From NCBI GenBank assembly GCA_020633205.1, contig JACKEB010000010.1, positions 620,001-684,000 on the forward strand: 64,000 nt of DNA, given 5' to 3'. Both the position numbers and the translations under genes were made by a program. The notes beneath the pieces are model-generated. The model was not told the DNA's origin. It ran no database searches and worked only from the letters and a program-made list of their open reading frames with translations. This document shows positions 26,304-35,800 of this stretch, piece by piece. The DNA is from Polyangiaceae bacterium (GTDB taxonomy: Bacteria; Myxococcota_A; Polyangia; Polyangiales; Polyangiaceae). Position 1 is the first letter of the stretch, and the number at the start of each line of letters is the position of its first letter.

Positions 26304-27032
26304 ATGACGGATCCCGCAGTTACGCACCCCGTCGAAGGTCCCCGCACCCAGGAAGCACTGGTGCTGCACGTCACGGGGCAGCGTCTGGAATTGAGGCTGA
26401 GACCCGGGGGCCAAGGCGAGGCAAGTGTAATTTCCGCACGGTTAGCTATTCCAAACTACGTGGCCCACGCCGGCGACCGCGTCCTGGTCCACTCCACCCC
26501 GCGCGAAGCGGGCGGTGGCGGTGAACACTTCGTGATCGGCGTACTGCACACCTCGACGCATGAAGATTCGCTTCGTGTCACTTCGGAGACTGGCGCTTAT
26601 GCGGAACGCACCGGGAGCACACTCGCGTTGTACGACAACGCGGGGCGCTTGCTGGTCAACTACGACACGCAGAGCGGAACGCTGGAACTGCGAGCGACAG
26701 CGGACCTACACCTCGCTGCGCCCGCTGGTAGCGTGCGAGTCTCAGCAGGGCGGCGTATTGAACTAAGTGCCCCCGAGGCCGAGCTGGCAGGCCGACAACT
26801 CTCGCTCAGAGGCGACGCAACCCAGGTCGACTTCGGCCGCCTCGAGCTGCGGGGCGAGCGCCTGTTGACTCGAGTTGCTGAGGCGTTCGTCGACGTCGAA
26901 CGGGTTGCGGAGACGCGCGCCAAGCGCCTTCGCACCCTCGTCGAGTCGACGCTGGAGCTATTCGCACAGCGCACGAGTATCCGCTCGGAAAAAGACACGC
27001 GCGTGGACGGCAAGCGCATTCTACTTGGGTAA
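26304..27032 (+). CDS. DUF3540-like T6SS accessory protein
   Basis: 242 residues. By composition and neighbours it fits DUF3540, a family found between pentapeptide/DUF2169 and PAAR-like genes in T6SS clusters. The N-terminal part looks like an OB/beta-barrel (ARLAIPNYVAHAGDRVLVHS), followed by VgrG-needle-like beta strands (GSTLALYDNAGRLLVNYDTQ, GTLELRATADLHLAAPAGSV, GRRIELSAPEAELAGRQLSL) and a helical C-terminus (about 190-242). The resemblance to gp5 needle strands suggests that it packs against the spike. It starts 3 nt after the pentapeptide gene, so it is one operon. Name assigned from memory of the family, not a search. Confidence 0.75.
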   Translation: MTDPAVTHPVEGPRTQEALVLHVTGQRLELRLRPGGQGEASVISARLAIPNYVAHAGDRVLVHSTPREAGGGGEHFVIGVLHTSTHEDSLRVTSETGAYAERTGSTLALYDNAGRLLVNYDTQSGTLELRATADLHLAAPAGSVRVSAGRRIELSAPEAELAGRQLSLRGDATQVDFGRLELRGERLLTRVAEAFVDVERVAETRAKRLRTLVESTLELFAQRTSIRSEKDTRVDGKRILLG

Positions 27033-27041
27033 GGAGAGAGC

Positions 27042-27449
27042 ATGTTTCCTGCATCGAGCAAAGCAAATGGAACCTGCATGGCCGTCCCCGACGTGTGCCA
27101 GGTCCCGGCCCCGCCAGCTCCGCCGGTTCCAACGCCATTTCCCAACACCGCGATGGTCGCCAACGCGACCAAGGTGAGCACCAAGGTACTGATCGAGAAC
27201 AAGCAGACCGTCATCGAGACGTCGGAGATCCCGAGCAGCATGGGGGACCAAGCCGGGACAGCCGGAGGCGTGGTCTCGGGTACCGTGGGTCAGAAGGTGG
27301 TGTTCAAGAAGGGAAGCTCGAAGGTCATCGCCGAAGGCAAAGGCATGGTCCACCAAGTCGCCCAGTCAGCTCACAACGGCTCGAACCCCAACGCCCCCGG
27401 GGGCCTCCAAATGGCCCCCAGCCAGGCCAAGGTCACCATCTTCCCCTGA
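27042..27449 (+). CDS. DUF4150 PAAR-like spike tip protein
   Basis: 135 residues. The Pro-rich CMAVPDVCQVPAPPAPPVPT block followed by PFPNTAMVANAT and the later MGDQAGTAGGVVSG, GSSKVIAEGKGMVHQVAQSA and GGLQMAPSQAKVTIF fit the DUF4150 family, a PAAR-like sharpening tip that sits on VgrG and recruits effectors. There is no C-terminal toxin extension, so any effector must be a separate protein. A good ribosome site (AAGGAGAGAG) precedes ATG 27042. It lies 9 nt after the DUF3540 gene. Confidence 0.85.
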   Translation: MFPASSKANGTCMAVPDVCQVPAPPAPPVPTPFPNTAMVANATKVSTKVLIENKQTVIETSEIPSSMGDQAGTAGGVVSGTVGQKVVFKKGSSKVIAEGKGMVHQVAQSAHNGSNPNAPGGLQMAPSQAKVTIFP

Positions 27450-27470
27450 GCCTTTCCCACGAGCAGACCC

Positions 27471-29609
27471 GTGTTTGACCTTCCTCAGCGCCCCAAGGAG
27501 ACCGTCCCCGTCTATACCGACGGCGCGTTCTCAGTCGCGAGCATGCCGTGGCGCTTCAAGCCGGAGTTGCCCGCGCTCGTAATCATCGCGAAGAGCACCC
27601 TCGAGCTGCGCCCGGGAAAGACGGCTGCTCCACTAGTCGAGAGCGACCCGCTCTCAGCCGACGTCTACTGGGACGATGACCCCGAGGCGAGCCTGCGCTA
27701 CGCGAACGATTTCTCGCCGCTCAAGCTGGGCGTCGATGTCTGGGTTCACGGGCACGCTTATCCCCACGGCAATGATTCCTCGAGTTTCATCAGCCTCGAG
27801 TTCGGGAGTCTGCAGAGGCGCATCGCGTGGATTGGGGACCGCTACTGGGAGTCGCTTGGGATGACCCGGCCGTCGAAGCTCAAGCAGCTCCCGCTCCGCT
27901 ATGAGTATGCGTTCGGCGGCGCAACGCATCGAGCGAACCCAGTGGGACGCGGTGTCATCGAAGGTGGTGGCGCACGTCTACTGCCGAACTTTGAAGACCC
28001 GGACCGATTGATCAAGTCACAGCGCGATCGCCCACCGCCTGCGTGCCTCGGCCCCTTGCCTCAAGGCTGGGGGGATCGGCAGACCTACCTCGGAACCTAC
28101 GACGATCGTTGGTTGGAGAAGTACTGGCCTTATTTCCCTCCGGATTTTGACTACAAGTACTTCAACGCGGCGCCTCCGGCCCAGCAGCTCGCGGAGGCGT
28201 ACGGCAACGAACGCTTCTGCCTCGAGGGACTCCACCCCGAGTTCGCCCGACTCGAAGGCCGACTGCCCGGCAGGCGCGCGCGCGCGTTCACCCAGACCAC
28301 GCGCCAGCACGGCTTCCAGTTCAACGAGGTCCCGTTGAAGCTCGATACGGTCGTCTTCGATACCGACTCAATGCGCGCGCACCTCGTGTGGCGGGGCTTC
28401 ACCGAGGTCACCTCGGCGATCGCGCCTGAGCTCGCGCTGGTCTACGTGACCTGGGATGATGTGATGCGCCCCGCAGACGTCGAGCACTGCCGCAGACGCT
28501 TCAGCGCGTGGATCAGCGGCGGCCAAGAGCCTGCGGCGGACGCGATCGGCCTGCGCTTCGGCATCACAGATCCCAAAGCGGAGGCTGAACGAAGAAAGCG
28601 GCGGGAACAGCTCAAAGAGCGGCTTCCGCTCCGCGACGAAAAGCCACGAGCCTCAGTGCCGCCAGCCGCGCCTACTCGGAGCCGTGAAGAGGTCGAAGCG
28701 CTCGTCGCGTCGGGGGGATCGCTCTCCGGAATCGATCTAGCTGGCTGTGACTTGTCCCGTCTGGACCTGAGGGGCCGCGATCTGAGCGCGAGCAAGCTTG
28801 GCGGCGCGGCGCTCAGCGGCGCCCTTCTGAGCGGGGCGAACCTGAAGCACGCCTCCCTAGTAGGCGCAAACTGCACGGGCGCGGCCTTGGACGGCGCCGA
28901 TCTGGAGTCAGCAAACCTCGCGGAAACACAGCTCTCCGCAGCAAACTTCGAACGCGCCAAGCTCTCTAGCGCCAATCTCAGCAGTAGCCGTGGAAACGGC
29001 GCCAACTTCTACGGATCTGATCTGACCGGCGCCAACTTGACAGACTCCGAGCTCGACAGCGTGAGCTTCAGCGGGGCGAACCTCACGGCAGCGGACCTGA
29101 GCGCTTGCAAGTTCGTGAGCGGCAACTTCACTCGCGCGACGCTGGTAGACACCACAGCCTACGAGGCTCAGCTCTCCGGAGCGAGCTTCGACGGGGCGAA
29201 CATGCAGCGTTTCCGTGGAGATCAAGCGGACCTGAGCGGCGCTTCGCTGCGCGAAGTCGACGCGCGCAGCGCTAGTTTCAGTGAAGCGGTCCTACGGGCA
29301 GCGCGCCTAGACGGGGCGCTCCTGGACGAGGCCGTGCTCAACCACGCCGATCTGACTCAGGCAAGCCTGATGCGGGCGAAGCTACCCAAGGCACGCTTGC
29401 GCTACGCGCTGCTGACCGACGCGCACGCCGGCTTCGCGAACCTGATGGAAGCCAACCTAGAGGCAGCCGATCTGACGCGAGCCGACCTCCGCGGCTCGAA
29501 CCTGCACGGCGCGGAAACCCTCGAAGCGACATGGGTCGACGCGCGCCTCGAGCAGGCGATCCTCACCCAAACCAAGCTCACCCACCCTATCCTGAAGCGC
29601 AGGCACTAG
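27471..29609 (+). CDS. DUF2169 protein with C-terminal pentapeptide repeats
   Basis: 712 residues. The N-terminal about 330 residues match DUF2169 (FSVASMPWRFKPELPALVII, KSTLELRPGK, DFSPLKLGVDVWVHGHAYP, LPLRYEYAFGGATH). In Agrobacterium a DUF2169 protein acts as adaptor/chaperone that loads the effector Tde2 on VgrG, so an effector-loading role is plausible. A charged linker (about 355-410, with the Arg/Lys/Glu-rich EAERRKRREQLKERLPLRDE) leads to a pentapeptide beta-helix (about 415-705). The start is GTG 27471, with no strong ribosome site. It is one operon with the upstream PAAR-like gene (21 nt gap). Confidence 0.88.
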   Translation: MFDLPQRPKETVPVYTDGAFSVASMPWRFKPELPALVIIAKSTLELRPGKTAAPLVESDPLSADVYWDDDPEASLRYANDFSPLKLGVDVWVHGHAYPHGNDSSSFISLEFGSLQRRIAWIGDRYWESLGMTRPSKLKQLPLRYEYAFGGATHRANPVGRGVIEGGGARLLPNFEDPDRLIKSQRDRPPPACLGPLPQGWGDRQTYLGTYDDRWLEKYWPYFPPDFDYKYFNAAPPAQQLAEAYGNERFCLEGLHPEFARLEGRLPGRRARAFTQTTRQHGFQFNEVPLKLDTVVFDTDSMRAHLVWRGFTEVTSAIAPELALVYVTWDDVMRPADVEHCRRRFSAWISGGQEPAADAIGLRFGITDPKAEAERRKRREQLKERLPLRDEKPRASVPPAAPTRSREEVEALVASGGSLSGIDLAGCDLSRLDLRGRDLSASKLGGAALSGALLSGANLKHASLVGANCTGAALDGADLESANLAETQLSAANFERAKLSSANLSSSRGNGANFYGSDLTGANLTDSELDSVSFSGANLTAADLSACKFVSGNFTRATLVDTTAYEAQLSGASFDGANMQRFRGDQADLSGASLREVDARSASFSEAVLRAARLDGALLDEAVLNHADLTQASLMRAKLPKARLRYALLTDAHAGFANLMEANLEAADLTRADLRGSNLHGAETLEATWVDARLEQAILTQTKLTHPILKRRH

Positions 29610-29697
29610 CAGCGAACAGCCGCTCACAACGCAGCCGCACAGTCGCAAGCCAGCAGCAAGCCAACTCAGCCGCAACGCCAACCGCACTAGAGGGGCA

Positions 29698-31197
29698 ATG
29701 GACGACGAAAAGATCCGCATCCGACTGATTTCGAACGCATTCTCCGGCATGCTCGAGGTCTCGAGCTTGCGCGGCATCGAAGCCATCGGTCAGCTGTTTG
29801 ATTTCTCGATCGACTGCGTGCTCGAGGCCAGCGATCAGGTCGAGACTGGGCGCCTGGTCGATCCGCGAGCTCGCGCGGGCCTTCTGTTTCTCCGCGGCAA
29901 TGAAATCCTGCGCGTGGTCTGGGGTCGCGTCGTCGAGGCCAAGCAGCGGCTCGCCATTCAGGAAGATCAGCGAGACATCACCATTCGCTTCGTCCCGAGG
30001 GCCTGGAGTACCACGATCCACGAGCGGACAGAGGCGTACGTTGGGTCTGCCCCCCAGATCATCGCCCGCGTCATGAAGCGCGCTCTTTTGACGCCCGACG
30101 CGGACTTCCAGCTACGGCTGAGCGGTGATTACCCGGAGCGAGAGTTCGTCCTGCAGTATCACGAGACGGATCTCGGGTTCTTGCAGCGCTTGTGTGAGCA
30201 CTGGGGGATCTACTTCTTCTTCGAACATGGCAAGCGGGACAAGTGGGTGTTCTGCGATGACAACGAAGGCATCATGGACGTCGCAGTGAGCCCGCCGGAA
30301 CCCGAGGGTGAAGAGTCGACGGACGACGATGCAGAGCAGCCCGCGAATCCGGGATCCGAGCACACGAGCGTGGCCTACGCCCCGTTTGATGAAGTCGGCT
30401 TGGGACGCCGCTTGGGTGTGCAACAGTTCTTTCGCATCGAGCGCGCGTTGCCGAGCGCCTTTGGGACTCACGACTACAACTACCGCACCCCAACGGTGAA
30501 CTTGCAAGCCAGCGCGCCCGTGTCCGGCAATGGTGACGGGCTAGTGATCGAGTACGGCTTGCACTTCAAGACGCCAGACGAGGGACAGTTCTTCGCCACG
30601 CGACGTGCCGAGGCACTCTTGGCGCAACAGACCACCTACGAAGGCGCGAGTAACCTGCCGGCATTCCGTGCTGGTGGCACGCTCACGCTGGAAGATCACC
30701 CCGACCAGGATTTCGACTTGCTCGTCACTCAGGTTGAGCACGCAGTCGAACAGGGTGGCTACACCAATCGTTTCCGCACGCAACTCAGCTCCGTCAAGTA
30801 TCGGGCACCGGTGGTGTCCCCTCGCCCGCGTATTCCTGGGCTCTGCACGGGCATCATCGTCGGCACCACTCCAACAGAGCCCATGATCGACGATGAGGGC
30901 CGTTATGAGGTCTCGCTGCTCTTCGACGCGGTCGACCCCGGAGAGACTCGGGCGTCGCGCCCCATCCGCATGATGCAGCCTCACACAGGCCCGGACTACG
31001 GCATGCACTTTCCACTGAAGCCGGGCACCGAGGTGGCGATCGCGTTCATCAACGGCGATCCTGATCGACCCGTGATCGTTGGTTCGATCCCCAACCCGAT
31101 CACACCTTCCCCGGTGCGAGGCTCGCGCCTCAACACGAGCCGCAACATCCTGAAGTCGATGTCTGGAGTGCTGCTCGAGATGGACGACGATGCATAG
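29698..31197 (+). CDS. vgrG: T6SS spike protein VgrG, needle-less short form
   Basis: 499 residues. The gp27/gp44-like base (about 5-360; RLISNAFSGMLEVSSLRGIEA, LQYHETDLGFLQRLCEHWGIYFFF) precedes the gp5 OB-fold domain (about 380-465; KPGTEVAIAFINGDPDRPVIVGS). It ends SRNILKSMSGVLLEMDDDA, exactly where the triple-stranded beta-helix needle normally begins, and the terminator follows 30 nt later. Most VgrGs continue 100 or more residues. There is no leftover needle frame downstream, so this looks like a natural short form rather than a recent frameshift. AGAGGGGCA before ATG 29698 is a strong ribosome site. Confidence 0.92.
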   Translation: MDDEKIRIRLISNAFSGMLEVSSLRGIEAIGQLFDFSIDCVLEASDQVETGRLVDPRARAGLLFLRGNEILRVVWGRVVEAKQRLAIQEDQRDITIRFVPRAWSTTIHERTEAYVGSAPQIIARVMKRALLTPDADFQLRLSGDYPEREFVLQYHETDLGFLQRLCEHWGIYFFFEHGKRDKWVFCDDNEGIMDVAVSPPEPEGEESTDDDAEQPANPGSEHTSVAYAPFDEVGLGRRLGVQQFFRIERALPSAFGTHDYNYRTPTVNLQASAPVSGNGDGLVIEYGLHFKTPDEGQFFATRRAEALLAQQTTYEGASNLPAFRAGGTLTLEDHPDQDFDLLVTQVEHAVEQGGYTNRFRTQLSSVKYRAPVVSPRPRIPGLCTGIIVGTTPTEPMIDDEGRYEVSLLFDAVDPGETRASRPIRMMQPHTGPDYGMHFPLKPGTEVAIAFINGDPDRPVIVGSIPNPITPSPVRGSRLNTSRNILKSMSGVLLEMDDDA

Positions 31198-31228
31198 GCG
31201 TCTACCGCCGGCCTACTCAGCCACTGTA

Positions 31229-31257
31229 GTTCGCTCGTTCAGCGAACCACGGTTTTT
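31229..31257 (+). terminator. Rho-independent terminator after vgrG
   Basis: A perfect 7-bp stem (GTTCGCT 31229-31235 / AGCGAAC 31241-31247) with a 5-nt loop, then CACGG and TTTTT at 31253-31257. It lies between the convergent vgrG and methyltransferase genes. Its first 24 nt are shared, 20 of 24 identical, with 10420-10443. Confidence 0.7.
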
Positions 31258-31262
31258 CACCT

Positions 31263-32846
31263 CTAGGAGCGTAGAGGTTCTGACAGTGGCGACGTGGCCA
31301 CCTCGGGATTGAATAGCCCGAACTGCACCGCTTCGAGCGTGCACTGGCGGACCAGTGCCAGCACGCTCTCGTCGTCCTCGAAGACCTTACGCTCCTCGGC
31401 GCTCAGTCGCAGTTCCCCCGCCTCGAAGAGAGCCCTCAGCTCCCCCACGAGCTGAGCCAGGTCGTGGCGTCCGTCGAGCAGAGTCAACAATGCCGCACGG
31501 AAACCATCCAGGCTGAGCGCCTCGTGGCGCGGCGTCGTCACGTGCCCACGCGTTGCTTCCAGCCGGGTGAGCGCAGGCAAACAAGGACGCGGGCTCGCGA
31601 TGCGAGTGGCGGGCTCCGGCGTCCAGGGCAACAGCTCAAGCTGCCTCCGCTCGACCAGATCCAGTAGGTCACGAATGGCGGCCTCGATGGAGCTCGGTGA
31701 AACCGGACTCGAGTCCAACAACGCTCGCGCCCTGAGTTCCGCCAGCGCGGCGCTCATCAGATCTGCCATGTGGAGACCACGCGGAAAGCTCTTCGACAGC
31801 ACGAGCAGCGCGGCCTTCTGTAGCGGCTCTTCGGATTCGATCACGACTCCGTGCACGGTTTCGAAACCTAACTTCTCACCTGGGGAGAGCAACGGCTCTT
31901 TCGCGAGCACGCTGAGCTGACCCGCCAGGTAGCCAGCGTCACGCAGCCGGGCTACGAGCTTGGGCTTCAGCGCTCGCTCCCGATGGCAGAGCAACGTCGC
32001 ACGGAACTGCCGATAGCAGAGCACGTCAAGGTGACGCTGAGCTTCGGCCTCCGGCAGACCAAGCGCCTCCAGTTGGGCCGGGAGCCGCTGCTCTAGTGCG
32101 CCGTCTGGTGTTGCGGCGACCTGTTCCCCGAGGAATTGAAGTCCTTGCTCCCCTGCTCGCCTCAAGAAGTCGCCGACGAAGAGCGCTTCGTTGTGTTCAG
32201 CCAAGTGTTCACCAAGCAGATAGCCATCTTGCTTGTTGAGAACCAGCCCCAGCTCGGCGCCCAACAAGGCACCATAGGGATTGTCCTGGGGCACGTGTTG
32301 CTGCAGGCGACTGACAGCGAGCTTCGCCTTGCGCAGCCTGCCCCGCGGCTCGAGCTCTTCAGCCGCGGCATCGCGCATCACGGATCGCAACACCCCGCGA
32401 ATGCCCCAACCCGGCAAGGTGTTGTAGCTAACGTACAGCACCCCACGCTCCGCGAGCCATGCCTGTCCCCGGCTCAGCAGTGCGACCTGCACATCCGACG
32501 CGACCCAGGAGTACACGCCATGGGCGACCACGAAATCAAAAACGCCCCCCAGCTCCACGTCCTTCAGATCGCCGGCTATCAACCTTAGATTCTTCAGGCC
32601 CAACGCCTGAGCGCGTCGTTCGCCCTGGAGCACTGCGGCCGTGTCTAGGTCAACGCCAACGAACGTTGCCCCAGGGAATTGTACAGCGAGAGGCAGCAAG
32701 TTGCTCGCGTCCCCACACGCCAGCTCGAGGTAGCTGAACGTGCCGCGGAACTCGACGTCCAGCCCACGCTGGATGGCTACCGCGGCGAGCCTGGCCGGGT
32801 GCGTGTAAGCTATTGCCGAGCTCGGATAGTCAAACTCGTCGGACAT
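31263..32846 (-). CDS. SAM-dependent methyltransferase with MethyTransf_Reg-like domain
   Basis: 527 residues. A class I SAM-binding domain occupies residues about 35-170: motif I YLELACGDASNLLPLA, then FVGVDLDTAAV and FDFVVAHGVYSWV. It is followed by SYNTLPGWGIRGVLRSVMRD, the hallmark of the family with a C-terminal regulatory domain, which includes bacterial protein lysine methyltransferases of the PKMT type. The C-terminal half (about 220-510) is helical. Protein-lysine methylation of an island protein is plausible but inferred. It starts 2 nt after the stop codon of the 1077-residue gene, so the two are co-transcribed. It is convergent with vgrG. Confidence 0.82.
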   Translation of the reverse strand: MSDEFDYPSSAIAYTHPARLAAVAIQRGLDVEFRGTFSYLELACGDASNLLPLAVQFPGATFVGVDLDTAAVLQGERRAQALGLKNLRLIAGDLKDVELGGVFDFVVAHGVYSWVASDVQVALLSRGQAWLAERGVLYVSYNTLPGWGIRGVLRSVMRDAAAEELEPRGRLRKAKLAVSRLQQHVPQDNPYGALLGAELGLVLNKQDGYLLGEHLAEHNEALFVGDFLRRAGEQGLQFLGEQVAATPDGALEQRLPAQLEALGLPEAEAQRHLDVLCYRQFRATLLCHRERALKPKLVARLRDAGYLAGQLSVLAKEPLLSPGEKLGFETVHGVVIESEEPLQKAALLVLSKSFPRGLHMADLMSAALAELRARALLDSSPVSPSSIEAAIRDLLDLVERRQLELLPWTPEPATRIASPRPCLPALTRLEATRGHVTTPRHEALSLDGFRAALLTLLDGRHDLAQLVGELRALFEAGELRLSAEERKVFEDDESVLALVRQCTLEAVQFGLFNPEVATSPLSEPLRS

Positions 32847-32848
32847 GC

Positions 32849-35800
32849 TCAGTGCTCATAGAAGACGTCGGTGTCGTCAGGTTCCTTGCGGCCCAACTTC
32901 TTATCGTCGACATCGTAGAGCTTCGCCTCCGCGATCAGCCGATTGCGGTCGACATTCAGGTCGGCCAGCTCCGCCTTCATATCGACGAATTGTTCCTGCA
33001 ACAGGTGCAAGGCCTTGTCTGCCGCCAGACGTGTTGGCGGCAGAATGGCCAGAGCGCGACTCTTTTCTGCAGCCTCGAGCGCTGTGATCACGCCGTCTGC
33101 GGCGGCGAGCAACGCCTTCGCTTGCACCATCAATGCGGTGTACTCCGGCTTCAGCTGCAGCGCCCTGGGGTGTTGGGCAAGGACGCTCTTTACGACGGTC
33201 TTCGGGCTGAGTTTGCCGCTGCTCTTGACGACGAACTCCGGGCCTACTTTGAACTGGCCCATCACTTCGACGCCAGCGCTCTTCAGCGTGATGCCTGCGG
33301 TTCCACCCGCCAAGCTGAGTTCGCTCTTGCCAGCGAGCAGAGGGTTCGCGTCGCTCTCCACGACGAGTCCATAAGCAACCTCTCCCCCCATATCACCGGT
33401 TCCAACGGCAACCGACTCCTTGCCGGACTTGGTCGAGACCTGCACTCGGGGCTTGTCGAGCTTTGAAGCGAAGGCTTGGGTTCCGCGGCCACCCAGCGTG
33501 ACCGTGTCGTTGTCCATGACGAGCGCGGTATTGACGGTCTTCAGCTCGACCTTCTCCTTGCTCACCATGCGGATCCACTCGGTGGCCTTCTGCTTGTTGA
33601 GGTCCGCCTCGGAACCCAAGTTGATGCCCTTTGCCTCCACGCCAAACTCGCCCTCGCGGACGCTCAATTTCATGTTGGCGGCCGCTGTGAGATCCAGGGA
33701 CTTCGCCTCTGCCTTGAAATGCCGCAGGGAAACGAGCCGCATATCATCTCGGGATGCCATGAACACATCCTCACAACTCACCACGCGGATCCCGCTCGTC
33801 TTGTGGCCGTCCTTCTTGGGCACCTGGAAGGGGTGCCCCGCGTCGCGGTTCTTCCAGTACTCCTGAAGCGGGTCCCACTCCTGGGCTTTGACCAGCCACT
33901 TCTCCACCGGGCCCATCGCGAACTTGTCCTTGTCGGGTTCACCTTTGGGGGTAGAGACAAGGGTAATTCCGTCCGCGGTGCCGAAGAGATGACCGCCGGC
34001 ACCAATCGTGATGCCATCACCAGCGAAGAGTCCGATCGCAGAAGGCGGCCCGAGGCTCAATCCAGCGAACGCTAGCGCTTCATCGATGATGCCCTTGATG
34101 CGATCGTAGACCGCCATCACGTCCTTCATCGCTTCGATCACGGGCCTGAACAGGTTGCGCACGTCTTCCGGCCACTTCGCGATCTCGAACTGCAGCACCC
34201 GCAGATCCTGGAAGGTCTTGTAGAAGCCGTCGTCGGTGCCCTGGGCCTTTGCGGGATCCTCTCCGAACAGACGGGCGGTCGGCCCTCCGGTGATCTTCAG
34301 GTATGCCGAGCTACCACTGCCGTTGTGAGTCACGGTGCAAACGGACGAGCCCAGATCCTCAGGAGCGCCGGCGCTCGCCGAGTAGTTGAGCCCCAAGGAG
34401 TTGAGGTTTGCTGCGAGCCAAGCGGCGCTACCCTTGACATCGCCCACATTCTCTATCCGCTCGGAAATACCCAACCAGGCCTTCGCGAGCTTGAGCTGAT
34501 CCTTGTCGTCCTTCTCCTTGGGGATCTTGATCGTGGAGGATGGTCCAATCGTCGCGCTCGCAATGTCTACGCTCGTACCCGACTTGGTGCCGAAGCTCCC
34601 GAACGCGTCGGCGACAGCTTGGGCGCGATCCGCAGCCCCGGCCAGCGACGAAAGGCCGATCGTCTTGGTCTGCCCATCCACCTCCGCGGTGATGGTGCCG
34701 CTGGCGGCGCTGGTGAACGTGCAGTTGCTCGCCCTTGAGACGTTGAACATGCCACCGTCAGCGCGACTGAAGGTATTCCCGGTGCGCCTGTAGCCAAGCG
34801 GCACGTTACCCCACGCGAACCCGCTACCAGAGAGCTGCCAGTAGACCGTCCGCGAGCCGAGCTTGATACTCGCAGGCGACGTCGGGGTGGTGACCGTCAC
34901 CGTGATCTCCTGGTGCTTCGTCGAGGGCGTCAAGCTCGCAGGCGCGCAGGCGACGTCCGCGAAGTCGAGGGTCAATGTCTGGGAGTGGCCCTCGCTGTCG
35001 TAGACTTCGAGGTCGAGGTCGCTCCCCGACAGCCCAGTCAGATCGTACATCTCCGGCACGCTCGTTAGGCTCGCGCCCGAGCTACCGAAGTTCTCCGCGT
35101 TGGTGGGCCGAGCCGCGACGTTGCCGAACTCGTCCGTCATGGCGAAGCCGGTGTCGCCGGTCTTCTGGTCCCAGCGCACGAAGTCGCCGACGTTCATTGC
35201 CGCTTGGAAACCCTCCTGGGCGTTTCCCCAAACGTTGAGCAGGTTCTGGATGCGCGAACCAATGAAGTTGTCCGTGATCAGCGGGCCTACCTTGCCCAGC
35301 ACGTCCACGAAGCGGTGAAAGAAGTTCACCGTCTGGAGGAAGTAGCCAAAAGTTTTGGCGGGCCCAGGGTTGCGGTAGCCGGCGGCGGGGTACGGATCGA
35401 AGGCCTTGAACGCCGGGTAGACGCTACTGTCAGCACCCGGCGGAAAGCCGTTCTTCATCTCTAGGTAGTTGCCTTCCCACTCGAGCGGCTGCAGGCACGC
35501 GCGGGCTTCCTCCGGTGAGTGCCCCAGATCCTCGAACTGCTTTCGCAAGTCTTCGAGCAACCCGCCACCGTAGCCGTCCTTATAGGCCTCGAGTTGGTCC
35601 GACTGGGAGTCGCCGCGCGCGGTCTTCCAGTCGTCCTTGCCATACATCAGCTCGCGCACGCCGTTGTGAGCTTCTTCCACGCGGTAATGGAGGTCGAGGT
35701 TGTTGTAGTCAACCATGCGGGGCGTGACATGAGGCTGCGCATGGTCGAGAGCCGTGATCTGACCGTGGCCAGCGCCCGCTGCGATCACCACCTTGGCCGA

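Noticed and set aside
29698..31197. VgrG as a frameshifted pseudogene
   Set aside because: No needle-like coding sequence is found in any frame after the stop, and a terminator follows within 35 nt, so it seems a stable short form.
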